A stretch of DNA of 64,000 bases from Chitinophaga pinensis (GTDB lineage Bacteria > Bacteroidota > Bacteroidia > 2-12-FULL-35-15), in the NCBI GenBank assembly GCA_945885475.1, contig CAMCYR010000005.1, positions 1-64,000 on the forward strand, read 5' to 3'. The translations under genes and the position numbers were made by a program. Below the pieces are notes generated by a model, which did no database searches, was not told the origin of the DNA, and saw only the letters and a list, made by a program, of their open reading frames with translations. This document shows positions 53,301 through 61,800 of this stretch, piece after piece; within the stretch, counting starts at the first letter, position 1; the number at the start of each line of letters is the position of its first letter.

Positions 53301-54415
53301 CCAATTAATTCTTCTCTTGAATACTCAGAAATTTCGCAGAAAAAATCATTAACAAAAATGATGTTTCCATCGGCATCTGCTTCGGAAACAATGGCTGTTT
53401 TATTTAAAACTTCAACTTGCTGATTTAAGTTAAGCGTCAGTTTGCCTAAATCAATCCTTTGTTGTTTTAATTCAGTGATATCGTAACCAATTTTAATTAT
53501 TTTGTAAACCTTACCATTTTGATCAAATACAGGATTGTAGCTTGCTTGCAACCAAACAACTTTATTATCTTTTGAAGTTCTACAAAATTCACCAGATTCG
53601 TTATTACCTTTATTTAAACTTTCCCAAAAACTTTTGTATTCTGCATCGTAATCAATATTTTTGGGTACTAATAGTTTGTGGTGTTTACCAATAATTTCTT
53701 CGCTATTAAATCCCATTATTTTTAAGAACAAGTCGTTTGCCTTTTGCACAATACCTTTTGTATCAAATTCAATAACTAAAGTAGCTTTGTTAATGGCTGT
53801 AATTTGATTTTGTAATTCTTGTTCTTTGCGATCTAATTCAACTACTAATTTTTCTAATTCAGTTTTAGCTAAAATAGTATTTATATATATGGCGATAGAT
53901 TCGGTAACTTCATCTAAAAACCGAAGTTCAACCGCCGTAAATGAATTTAGTTTGCCAATTTCGGCAAGCCCTACCATTTTATTAGAAACAAATAAGGGGA
54001 TAATTACTAATGATGCAGCTTTTGCAGAACCTAAAGAAGTGGAAACTTTAAAATAATCTTTATCAACATCATTTAAAACAACTACTTTTTTTTGCGTTAA
54101 TGCTTGGCCAATAAATGAATTATCTTTTTCAACCAATGCAGGCACTTGCCCCGTAGTTCCTGATGAATGAACCAATGATAAGGTACTTTCAGATTTTGAA
54201 ATATAAAACGTTCCAAGCTGACTACCCAAAAAATCGGAGAAAAAAGAAAGGATTTCATTACCGATAACATCTATATTTTTCTCACCTCTTAAAATATCAT
54301 TCAGGCGTTCTTTGCCATTTTGCATCCAGCTATTTTCGTTGTGTTGCTCTGTTAAATGAGCCAAATTTTCATGCATTTCATGAATGGCCTTTCCTACTGA
54401 ATTTGTTTTTGACAT
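50399..54415 (-). CDS. Hybrid sensor histidine kinase (GAF, 3 PAS, HK, 3 receivers)
   Basis: 1338 aa from the ATG at 54415; the track's start at 54433 is TTG. No TM, so cytoplasmic. GAF ~45-185; PAS1 ~205-318; PAS2 ~336-446 and PAS3 ~467-577 are a recent tandem duplication (12 differences in ~116 aligned residues). Coiled coil ~580-670; HisKA with H681 (NMSHELRTPLN); HATPase with VVKNLLSNAFKFS, DTGIGIPKDK and GGTGLGLSI. Then receiver 1 (IILDLHLPKKSGWE), a degenerate receiver (IIIDIDSRKSK), and receiver 3 (LILMDVMMPEMDGY). Stress- or redox-sensing is inferred from PAS/GAF; the ligand is unknown. Confidence 0.92.
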   Translation of the reverse strand: MSKTNSVGKAIHEMHENLAHLTEQHNENSWMQNGKERLNDILRGEKNIDVIGNEILSFFSDFLGSQLGTFYISKSESTLSLVHSSGTTGQVPALVEKDNSFIGQALTQKKVVVLNDVDKDYFKVSTSLGSAKAASLVIIPLFVSNKMVGLAEIGKLNSFTAVELRFLDEVTESIAIYINTILAKTELEKLVVELDRKEQELQNQITAINKATLVIEFDTKGIVQKANDLFLKIMGFNSEEIIGKHHKLLVPKNIDYDAEYKSFWESLNKGNNESGEFCRTSKDNKVVWLQASYNPVFDQNGKVYKIIKIGYDITELKQQRIDLGKLTLNLNQQVEVLNKTAIVSEADADGNIIFVNDFFCEISEYSREELIGQNHRILKSGKQPNGIFVGMWKAISTGLMWQGEILNISKNGKYYWVQTTIMPFKNKDGKIEKYVALRFDITKQKESEALKKQLEVTTLNLNQQVGALNKAAIVSEADADGNITFVNDFFCTISEYSREELIGKNHRILKSGKQPDGLFKGMWKAISTGLMWQGEILNISKTGKYYWVETTILPFKNKDGKIEKYVAIRFDITKQKESEALKIQTELLLASQRELEESNTELEAQTQKLQASDEELRVQQEELMQSNKELEEKTKLVEEKNHAFNEKNNLLVAATTDLKRKADQLSLSSKYKSEFLANMSHELRTPLNSILLLSKLLKDNLEDNLSEDQIEYSAVINKAGNSLLELINDILDLSKIESGKMDVNAETLDVNKFAGDIQSLFNPIAKDKQIEFKVLVNADCPESMYTDKMRLDQVVKNLLSNAFKFSAKGKVDLTISYNLKQDMISFSVVDTGIGIPKDKQALVFEAFQQADGSTKRKYGGTGLGLSISKEIAHLLGGEITLESEVGVGSNFTIIIPANYSIEHLKKQTKKNSSTLNNAIAPDLSAENQAENAILVEDDRHDIKNGDKTILIVEDDILFVKIIQNSAKSRGYKVLIAVNGNEAVELAKKHIPLGIILDLHLPKKSGWEVLKELKDFAETKHIPVHITSSNDLDIKTIRESGAIDFTSKPFSEDNIQNVFRSLEEIASKKTGKIALFSDKKEHALAMTAFLKERQIEIISFIPDHEIDPSIWDNGFDSIIIDIDSRKSKIPNLLEKLTKVVPTTLMPVIVLSNTYLSTLDVKKINQFSDFFILKIVKTYSSIIEEMSLFLHYITKKDQTIKMRPAIISAKTLENKKILLVDDDAENRFSISKILEAQKAEVIHATNGKEAIDVWTKNHDIALILMDVMMPEMDGYEAIKKIRKLDNGKNIPIVSLTAKTQADEREKCINSGASDYASKPIDADLLISLIKIWILNSEKNK

Positions 54416-54858
54416 GATGATGATGTTTAACAATGTAAATCAAGTGTTAAAATACCAAAAAATAAGTTGTATTAAACAGCTATTATCCTAAATCTTTTTT
54501 TATAGTTGGTAATGAAGCTGTTAGACTTATTTTTTTAAGCCTATTGTCCCAAAATGGAGTGTAATTCCCAATTTGAGAATAAAATGATTTTGAAGAGTAT
54601 TCTTTTACCTTTAATTTCTTTGTATTTTTTTAGTAAATAGTAATCATTTTTATACGTTAATAAAATTAGGAGGCTATCCATATTTAAAAATTTATTTTCA
54701 GAAATGAGATTATTCAATAAAGCTGTTATGTGATTGTTATTCGGTAAACAGATTTATAATTTGCTATTAGCGATTGAATTAGGTCTTCCATAAGTACTAG
54801 AAAAAGTAAATACGATTCTCTAATATTTTGATAACTTTGTAAAGCTGAATCTGTTGAT
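54416..54858. other. Divergent intergenic region with a paaI -7 element
   Basis: 443 bp. TAACTTTG at 54832-54839 fits the -7 consensus 20 bp before the paaI ATG; no TTG at the -33 distance. For the leftward kinase operon no clear -7 element was found. No repeats or RNA genes recognised. Confidence 0.5.
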
Positions 54859-55281
54859 ATGGAAAATAATTTATTAGCAAAAAAGATAGTCGATAAAATG
54901 TTGGTTGAAGATAAGTTCAGCCAATGGTTAGGTATCGAAATGGTCTTGCTTGAACAAGGACGCTGTATTCTAAAAATGAAGATCCGAGATGAAATGGTGA
55001 ATGGGTTTAAAATTGCTCATGGTGGAATTGCATTTTCGTTTGCAGACAGTGCGCTAGCATTTGCATCCAATGCGTATGGGCGCCTGAGTGTTGCGCTGGA
55101 GTGTTCGATCTCATTTGCAATTGCTGTAAATATCAATGATGTGCTTATTTGTGAAGCAAGAGAATTGAGCCTTACAAATAAAACAGGAACCTATCACATT
55201 GAAATATCAAATCAGAAAAACGAAAAAGTTGCATTCTTCAAAGGAACCGTTTATCGGACCGGGAAAGAGTGGGAGGTATAA
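54859..55281 (+). CDS. paaI: PaaI hotdog-fold thioesterase
   Basis: 140 aa. NGFKIAHGGIAFSFADSALAFASN is the hotdog core with the active-site Asp and the conserved HGG. In phenylacetate degradation PaaI removes CoA from dead-end ring-hydroxylated thioesters. Placed 22 bp before paaJ, at the start of the second paa group. Confidence 0.9.
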   Translation: MENNLLAKKIVDKMLVEDKFSQWLGIEMVLLEQGRCILKMKIRDEMVNGFKIAHGGIAFSFADSALAFASNAYGRLSVALECSISFAIAVNINDVLICEARELSLTNKTGTYHIEISNQKNEKVAFFKGTVYRTGKEWEV

Positions 55282-55303
55282 ATAAAATTGAAATGTAGTA
55301 ACC

Positions 55304-56512
55304 ATGAAAAAAGCATTTATCATTGACGGAGTGCGAACTCCGATAGGAAGTTTTGGTGGAACCTTATCTGCTATTCGTACGGATGATCTGGGAGCAATTG
55401 TTCTTAAAGAATTGATGAAGCGGAATCCGAAGATTGATTCAAAACAAATTTCTGATGTATTGATGGGATGTGCTAACCAAGCAGGTGAAGACAATCGTAA
55501 CGTTGCTCGTATGTCCTTGCTCCTCGCCGGATTGCCTTTTCAGGTTCCCGGAGAAACAATTAATCGTTTGTGCGCATCTGGTTTATCTGCTTCTATGGCT
55601 GCCGCTAGGTATATTATGGTTGGTGAAGCTGAACTGATGATTGCTGGTGGCGTTGAAAATATGACCCGTGGTCCTTTAGTGATGTCAAAGGCTTCAGCTG
55701 CTTTTGGTCGTGATCAGCAATTATTTGATTCTAGTTTCGGTTGGAGATTTATTAATCCGAAAATGAAAGAAATATATGGCGTTGATGGGATGGGTGAAAC
55801 GGCGGAAAATCTTGCCGACAGAGATGGTATCAGCAGAGAAGATCAAGATAAATTTGCTTTGTGGAGCCAACAGAAAGCTGCAGCAGCGCAGGCGAAAGGC
55901 CGCTTTGCTAAAGAAATTGTTTCTGTTGAAATCCCGCAACGGAAAGGTGATCCAAAATTTTTTGATACAGATGAATTTATGCGCCCTGATACATCTCTTG
56001 AAGGTTTATCGAAATTAAAAGGTGCTTTTAAAAAAGATGGAGGGACCGTTACTGCAGGAAATGCATCTGGATTAAATGATGGTGCTGCTGCAATTTTATT
56101 AGCTTCCGAAGATGCAATTAAAAAATATGATCTTTTTCCGAAAGCAAGAATTCTTGCTAGTGGTGTTGCAGGTGTTGAGCCACGCATTATGGGAATCGGA
56201 CCGGTAGAAGCAACAAACATGGCTTTGAAACGTGCAGGATTAACAATGAAAGATATCGATATCATTGAGTTGAACGAGGCCTTCGCTGCTCAGGCATTAG
56301 CGTGCACACGTGCCTTAGGGATTGCTGACAATGATTCAAGAATTAATCCGAATGGCGGAGCGATCGCACTTGGGCATCCATTAGGAATGAGCGGTGCACG
56401 GATTCTAAATTCTGCTGCTATTGAATTGCAGGAACAAAATAAACGTTTTGCCTTGGTGACAATGTGTATTGGTGTTGGACAAGGTTATGCCGTGATTATT
56501 GAAAAGGCTTAA
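55304..56512 (+). CDS. paaJ: 3-oxoadipyl-CoA thiolase
   Basis: 402 aa. C90 (NRLCASGLS), H358 (GHPLG) and C388 (VTMCIGVGQG) form the thiolase site. The longer loop (ASAAFGRDQQLFDSSFGWRF) is characteristic of PaaJ/PcaF rather than of acetoacetyl-CoA thiolase. It cuts 3-oxoadipyl-CoA into succinyl-CoA and acetyl-CoA and can cleave the intermediate after ring opening. Between paaI and paaY. Confidence 0.92.
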   Translation: MKKAFIIDGVRTPIGSFGGTLSAIRTDDLGAIVLKELMKRNPKIDSKQISDVLMGCANQAGEDNRNVARMSLLLAGLPFQVPGETINRLCASGLSASMAAARYIMVGEAELMIAGGVENMTRGPLVMSKASAAFGRDQQLFDSSFGWRFINPKMKEIYGVDGMGETAENLADRDGISREDQDKFALWSQQKAAAAQAKGRFAKEIVSVEIPQRKGDPKFFDTDEFMRPDTSLEGLSKLKGAFKKDGGTVTAGNASGLNDGAAAILLASEDAIKKYDLFPKARILASGVAGVEPRIMGIGPVEATNMALKRAGLTMKDIDIIELNEAFAAQALACTRALGIADNDSRINPNGGAIALGHPLGMSGARILNSAAIELQEQNKRFALVTMCIGVGQGYAVIIEKA

Positions 56513-56550
56513 AATAAACGTTACGATTCTGCATCTTAATTGATATAAAT

Positions 56551-57147
56551 ATGGCAAACATCTTCGAATTCAATGGGTATAAACCTGTCATTCACGAAAG
56601 CGCATTCATTCATCCGAATGCGACTGTAACCGGTAATGTAATTATTGGCAAACAGGTGTATATTGGTCCAGGTGCTGCTATCAGAGGTGATTGGGGACAA
56701 ATAATTATTGAAGACGGATGTAATGTTCAGGAGAATTGCACCATACATATGTTTCCAGGAACAACTGTTTTGTTGAAAGAAGCAGCACATATTGGTCATG
56801 GTGCAATTATTCATGGTGGTACGATCGGTAAAAATGTTTTGGTTGGAATGAATGCTGTAGTGATGGATGATGTTATTATTGGTGATAATTGTATTGTGGG
56901 TGCATTGTGTTTTGTGCCAGCTAATACGGTGATTCCGGAAAGGAAAGTAATAGTAGGAAATCCTGCAAAAATTGTGAAAGATGTGAGTGACGAAATGATT
57001 GAATGGAAAACCCAGGGTACAAAATTATATCAGCAATTGCCTGCTGATTGTAAAGCAACATTGAAAGCATGTGAGCCATTGTCTGAAATTGAAGCTGACA
57101 GACCAAAGCAACAGGATATTTATAAAACCTGGAAAGAAACTAAATAA
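56551..57147 (+). CDS. paaY: PaaY, hexapeptide-repeat thioesterase/gamma-carbonic-anhydrase-like
   Basis: 198 aa. Left-handed beta-helix built of hexapeptides (VTGNVIIGKQVYIGPGAAIR, HIGHGAIIHGGTIGKNVLVG), with histidines at gamma-carbonic-anhydrase positions. The C-terminal helix (PLSEIEADRPKQQDIYKTWK) is typical of PaaY, which hydrolyses CoA thioesters of ring-hydroxylated intermediates. Last clear paa gene. Confidence 0.88.
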   Translation: MANIFEFNGYKPVIHESAFIHPNATVTGNVIIGKQVYIGPGAAIRGDWGQIIIEDGCNVQENCTIHMFPGTTVLLKEAAHIGHGAIIHGGTIGKNVLVGMNAVVMDDVIIGDNCIVGALCFVPANTVIPERKVIVGNPAKIVKDVSDEMIEWKTQGTKLYQQLPADCKATLKACEPLSEIEADRPKQQDIYKTWKETK

Positions 57148-57193
57148 TCTAGTATCGAATAAATTTTCCTAACCATAAAACAAGAACTTCCGA

Positions 57194-57637
57194 ATGAATT
57201 TACATTTACATTTTATATTAGTTAATTCTGATTTCAATAAAGGTCTGGCTGATGATCTTTATGAAGGGGAAGAATCCGAAGATAATATCAAACACCTTTG
57301 GGAAGATGAATTTCAAGTATCGGAACCGGTAAAGGAATTCAAAATAAAAAATAATGCAATCTATACCCTTGCCGGATATTTCCCGGATGATACACCTTTT
57401 AGTTTCGAGATCTGGGATACGACAATTGTTGATTGTATCACTGAAGAAGGGAAAGCAATGCAGTTTGCCCTTTCGAAAAAGCTTTTAAAAAAGACAGAAA
57501 AAGTAGTGGATGAAAAAGCAAATGAAACACATCTGTATTTTTATCTGCGGGACGGTATTCCGATGGAAAATCCTATGAATGGTGTATATATTGTAAAAGC
57601 TGAATTTCCTAAAGAACTAAAAGTGAAGACTCAGTAA
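57194..57637 (+). CDS. Conserved protein of unknown function
   Basis: 147 aa, soluble and acidic. It starts NLHLHFILVNSDFNKGLADD and ends with a beta strand, NGVYIVKAEFPKEL. No family recognised. 46 bp after paaY, so possibly in the same transcript. Followed by a long hairpin. Confidence 0.6.
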   Translation: MNLHLHFILVNSDFNKGLADDLYEGEESEDNIKHLWEDEFQVSEPVKEFKIKNNAIYTLAGYFPDDTPFSFEIWDTTIVDCITEEGKAMQFALSKKLLKKTEKVVDEKANETHLYFYLRDGIPMENPMNGVYIVKAEFPKELKVKTQ

Positions 57638-57665
57638 GAAACTTTTTTTGTTTCTGCTCCAAGCG

Positions 57666-57723
57666 TTTCTCGACTTCGCTCGAAATGACATTGCGCTATA
57701 TCATTTCGAGCGGAGTCGAGAAA
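57666..57723. repeat. Inverted pair of a variant of the 23-bp repeat
   Basis: TTTCTCGACTTCGCTCGAAA and TCATTTCGAGCGGAGTCGAG run as 23-nt arms (one mismatch) around CATTGCGCTATA. The core GAGCGGAGTCGAGAA is that of the repeats at 32 and 43 kb, with TCATT replacing TCAG. The hairpin could end transcription or be a repeat-element footprint. Confidence 0.85.
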
Positions 57724-57760
57724 GTGTGAGAGATTTGAGGTGAAAATTTATATAATAACT

Positions 57761-58216
57761 ATGGACAAACTAAATTTTTTAAAAACAGAATTTCCAAAAT
57801 TACTTAGAACATTGAACCCCGATGCGAAAGGTGAATGGGGCGTTTTGAATGGACAGCAAATGGTAGAGCACATGACGGAGTCGGTTAGTTTTGCTACCGG
57901 AAAAAATAGTCAAGCGTTGCATTCGCCAATTGAATATGTCGCTAAATACAAAGAGTTTGCAATGAGTGAAAAGGAGTTTAAGCCCAATACGAAAAATGCC
58001 TTGATGTCGGACACGCCTGTCCCTGTTAAGAATAATAAAATGGAAAGTGCAGTAATTGAATTAGAAAAAGAACTTGTAGCTTTTGTCGACTATTTTGATA
58101 AAAACAAAGGTGCCGTACTTACAAATTCTTTTTTCGGTGATCTTAATTTTGAAGAGTGGCTGCATTTACTTCATAAACATGCGGTACATCATTCGAAGCA
58201 ATTCAGACTTCTATAA
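57761..58216 (+). CDS. DinB/DUF1569-like protein
   Basis: 151 aa from the ATG at 57761; the track's GTG at 57740 is weaker. Four-helix DinB-like outline with histidines near QQMVEHMTES and at the end, HKHAVHHSKQF, which could bind a metal. I recall relatives beside paaZ in other Bacteroidota, which fits the paa genes upstream here, but that is not shown by this sequence. Function unknown. Confidence 0.7.
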   Translation: MDKLNFLKTEFPKLLRTLNPDAKGEWGVLNGQQMVEHMTESVSFATGKNSQALHSPIEYVAKYKEFAMSEKEFKPNTKNALMSDTPVPVKNNKMESAVIELEKELVAFVDYFDKNKGAVLTNSFFGDLNFEEWLHLLHKHAVHHSKQFRLL

Positions 58217-58744
58217 TTACCATTTATAACAAACAGCATAATTCGGCCTTGCCTTTTTTATTCTGGAGTGTTTGAGTTTTGCTCTATTCAGTTTTTTGTA
58301 AAATCCAATTGTAGGTTTTTTCTTTTTTACGCTCGATCCAGCACCTCCCGAACCCATTGAGGGAAATTTGCTTTTAAAGAAGAAGTCACTATTTTCCGGA
58401 TTTGATTCATTCTCCTTATTAATAATTTGCTTAAAGCTATTGACATTTAACAAATGATGCTGACTGTTATTTTCTGACTGTTCCCAATTAGTCGTCTGCA
58501 TAGCAAATTGTCTCTGCTCATTGCCATTATTATCGTTCCGAATTCGTTGATATTCGTCATCGGCTAGTTTTTGTAATTTGTGGCAAGGACAATCTGGGTT
58601 TCTTGGATCGTTGATATCGTAGTGTTGCTGTTGAACGTTTTGCCCAAAAGCAGTGCTGCTGAAAAGGAAAAATAAAATGAATAATCGCAGAGCAGCGAAA
58701 AAATTCGTTAATAAGGATTTTGGAGCGCTACTTTCTCTACTCAT
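58217..58744 (-). CDS. Small secreted protein of unknown function
   Basis: 175 aa from the ATG at 58744 (MSRESSAPKSLLTNFF); an ATG at 58780 gives 187 aa. Signal region LFILFFLFSSTAFGQ. The mature part is Asn/Gln-rich (NDNNGNEQRQ, NSQHH), with a CPC motif and a basic tail (FYKKLNRAKLKHSRIKKARP). No domain recognised. Its stop abuts that of the convergent DinB-like gene. Downstream of the alpha-2-macroglobulin-like gene on the same strand. Confidence 0.55.
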   Translation of the reverse strand: MSRESSAPKSLLTNFFAALRLFILFFLFSSTAFGQNVQQQHYDINDPRNPDCPCHKLQKLADDEYQRIRNDNNGNEQRQFAMQTTNWEQSENNSQHHLLNVNSFKQIINKENESNPENSDFFFKSKFPSMGSGGAGSSVKKKKPTIGFYKKLNRAKLKHSRIKKARPNYAVCYKW

Positions 58745-58879
58745 CTTTACAATCACGCTATACGCTCTGCGATTATTCATTTCTTTTTTGTATTAAACGA
58801 TTGATATTTTATTATTTTTTTAATAAATTTTTGCATCCTCGTCCCGAGAACGATCGTGACGAAAGATGAAAAATCGAAA

Positions 58880-61800
58880 TTATATTGCAGCTTTCTTAAT
58901 GGTTACTTTATCCATGCCGCTCCATGTTTTGAATTCATTTGTATAATATAGATACGCTGAGGAAGCCGGTGAATCGTATTCTCCAGGCATTTCTGCTTTG
59001 AGATCCAAGTTGATTTCTTTTACAGCTTTTGGCCCCATTCCTCGGTAGTATACTGCAATGTTGTTCCCAACGATTTCGTAATAGTCGAATACTTTTCTCT
59101 CTTGTAATTCTTTCAACTGCCAAGGTTGAACTGTAAATCCTGCAGGAATTCCAATGATTGCCATTGTACTCGGTACTTCTTCATTTTTTTTGTTTGTAAT
59201 TGTCGCAGTCATACGAACTGTTTCGCCAACACTTGCCGTTTTTGTTGCCAGTTTTGTTTTCAGATCTATAGCACATGTAGCATCACTCAAAGGAAGCGTA
59301 GTACTCCAGGATGCGGAAACGGAATAGGGTAGTGCTGTTTTAACTCCAATGTATTTTATTTTTACATCGTGCTTTCCTTCTCCTGTTATAAATTCTTCCA
59401 TTCCATCAATTACAATTGCTCCTTTTTCTCCTGCTTTGTACGATTTTTCTGCAACCTTTTTTCCATCAACATAAATCGCAACGGTTCCGTCTTCATTTGT
59501 TTTTTTGCTGAACTTCGCATACTCCGTTAATGCTTTCAAGGCAAGAATTGTTCCTTGTGTACTGCTGAAAACTCCTGAGCCATTTCTTGATCCGACAAGA
59601 TATTGAACAGCACTTTGTAAGGCGGTGACGTTTTTGCCCTGTGTTTTTAATAGTGCAAGAATACTTAAAGATGTTGTTTCGATTGTCAACGATTTTCCTT
59701 GTGAATAGGTAATAGAGTGTGTTGATCCGGTCCAGCTGCCATCTTTATCTTGTTTGGCAGTGAGTGCATCCATGGCTTCATTTCCTTTGTCTGTTTCCTT
59801 TAATTTAAAAGCGGTATTTGCCATCATCGCAAGCATATATGGATCTTTTGTTTCCATTGCCGTTTTGTACGATACTTCAAATTCTTTTTTAATATCGCTG
59901 ATTCCTGCTTCTGCTAAGGCGTAAACGGTATAGGCGTTTAAAATAGTGTTGCTGATCCTTCCGAAATCATGGTAGGCATGCGCTTCTCTCTGAAATCCAC
60001 CATTGCCATCCTTGTGACTCATTAACCATTCAGTGGTCCGGTCAATCATTTTTTGATCCACATCAGCACCTGCATTTTTCATGTCTGTGAATTCCATGAT
60101 ACCATAAGCTGTTAATCCTTCATGTGCAGGTGATGCTCCGAACCATTCGTATCCTTTGTCTTTTGCTTCGAATGTGGTTAATCGTTTGTAACCCCTATTC
60201 AATAAATCACTGGCATAAGAAATAGTTTTAGAATCTTTGCTATCTGTTGATTTTAAATAATCCAACACCATAGCATTGGGATATGCGGTACAAGATGTTT
60301 GTTCAAAACATCCGTAAGGCTCTGAAAGTATACCTTCCACTCCTTTCATCAGATCATTTACAACATTTGGAAATGCAGTGAAAGTCATTTTTACCGAACC
60401 ACTCACCACTTTATTCATATTGAACGAAAAATCTTTTTCCATCTCTTGGCCTGAAAAGCTTGCGTTCACGGGGAATCCTTTCGGAGCAATTTTTATTTTT
60501 TGTGTAAAGGCATCTCCTAATCCACATGCACGGAATGAGATTGTAAATTCTCCGTAACCAATTTTATCTAAAACGGTATAGTCCAGATAAATGGTTTTTG
60601 CTTTTCCCGGCATAATGATCTGTGCTGTTGGTACAATAACTGTCGCTTTTAATCCTTCAGGAGAAATGATTGTTAATGCTCCTCCTAATGGTTTGTCGGT
60701 ATTATTTTTTAAAGTAAGCGGAATAGAAACGTGATCTTCTGTTGCAACTTCAACGGGGATCTTCGTAGTCATTGCAAAAGGTAGCTGCGTGAAAAAGTTT
60801 TTTTCTGTTCTTCCAATCGTTCCGTCTGATGCAATGCCTTCAACTGTTGTTCGGAAGGAAGTGATGTCATCCGAAGCATAAAATTCAACTGTTTTTATTC
60901 CCGATTTATCAATTTCAATGTTGGGATTCCAATAAATAGTATTTCTGAAATCGCTTCGTGTCTCTACTGTTTCTTCTTTGTCGTAAATTGGTGCAGCAAA
61001 CTGACGGGCACGATAATACGTCATTGTGTTTTGCTGTTGTACTGGTTTTTTTGGTGCTTCCGCCATTCTAAATCTTCCTACACGATTATCCGCTGCCTTC
61101 CCTTGAACAATTTCTGCGAAACTTTGAATGTTCTCTCTTTCTATATTTTCATGTTTCGGACGGTCTTTTTTATTTGCTCCCTCGGCTTCGTTTTCCTTTT
61201 TACCTTTCTTTGACTTCTTCTCAATTGCGTTTACAAATTTCAGCGGTGAATTTTCTGCCATTTCCAATCTAATGTGCTCTCCCGCAGCTTCCATTGGCGC
61301 TTGATTTTGAATCACAACCATATCGGCCATATCGGCATCCTTGGTTATGGATGTAGATGATAGTTGAATATTGGCTATACGTCTTTGATAATTACTGTCG
61401 TACAGATACATTACAATTCCCTGATCATAATTTTGTATGTATTGTGATTGAGGTGAATAGCCAGATGCACTATACGATAATGTTACAGGATTAGAAAGAT
61501 CTAACTTATTGAAAATGAATTTTCCATTTTCATCTGTTTCATATTCTCCTCCATTGTTGATCTTGATTTTTGCATTTGTTATAATCTTACCTGTAGAGGC
61601 ATCAAGAACGGTACCTGCAATAATCGCTCTTTCACTTAAAAATGTAGCTGATTGTAGATTTTCATTCATTAGTTTTTCCCAGGTAAATCTTCTCCAACCA
61701 GCTGTCAATAATAGGTTATCCAATGCTTTATCTGCTTTTGCTTCTTTTGAATTGAAATAAAATGCAGGCTCATCCACTTTTTCTTTAATATCTTGTTGAA

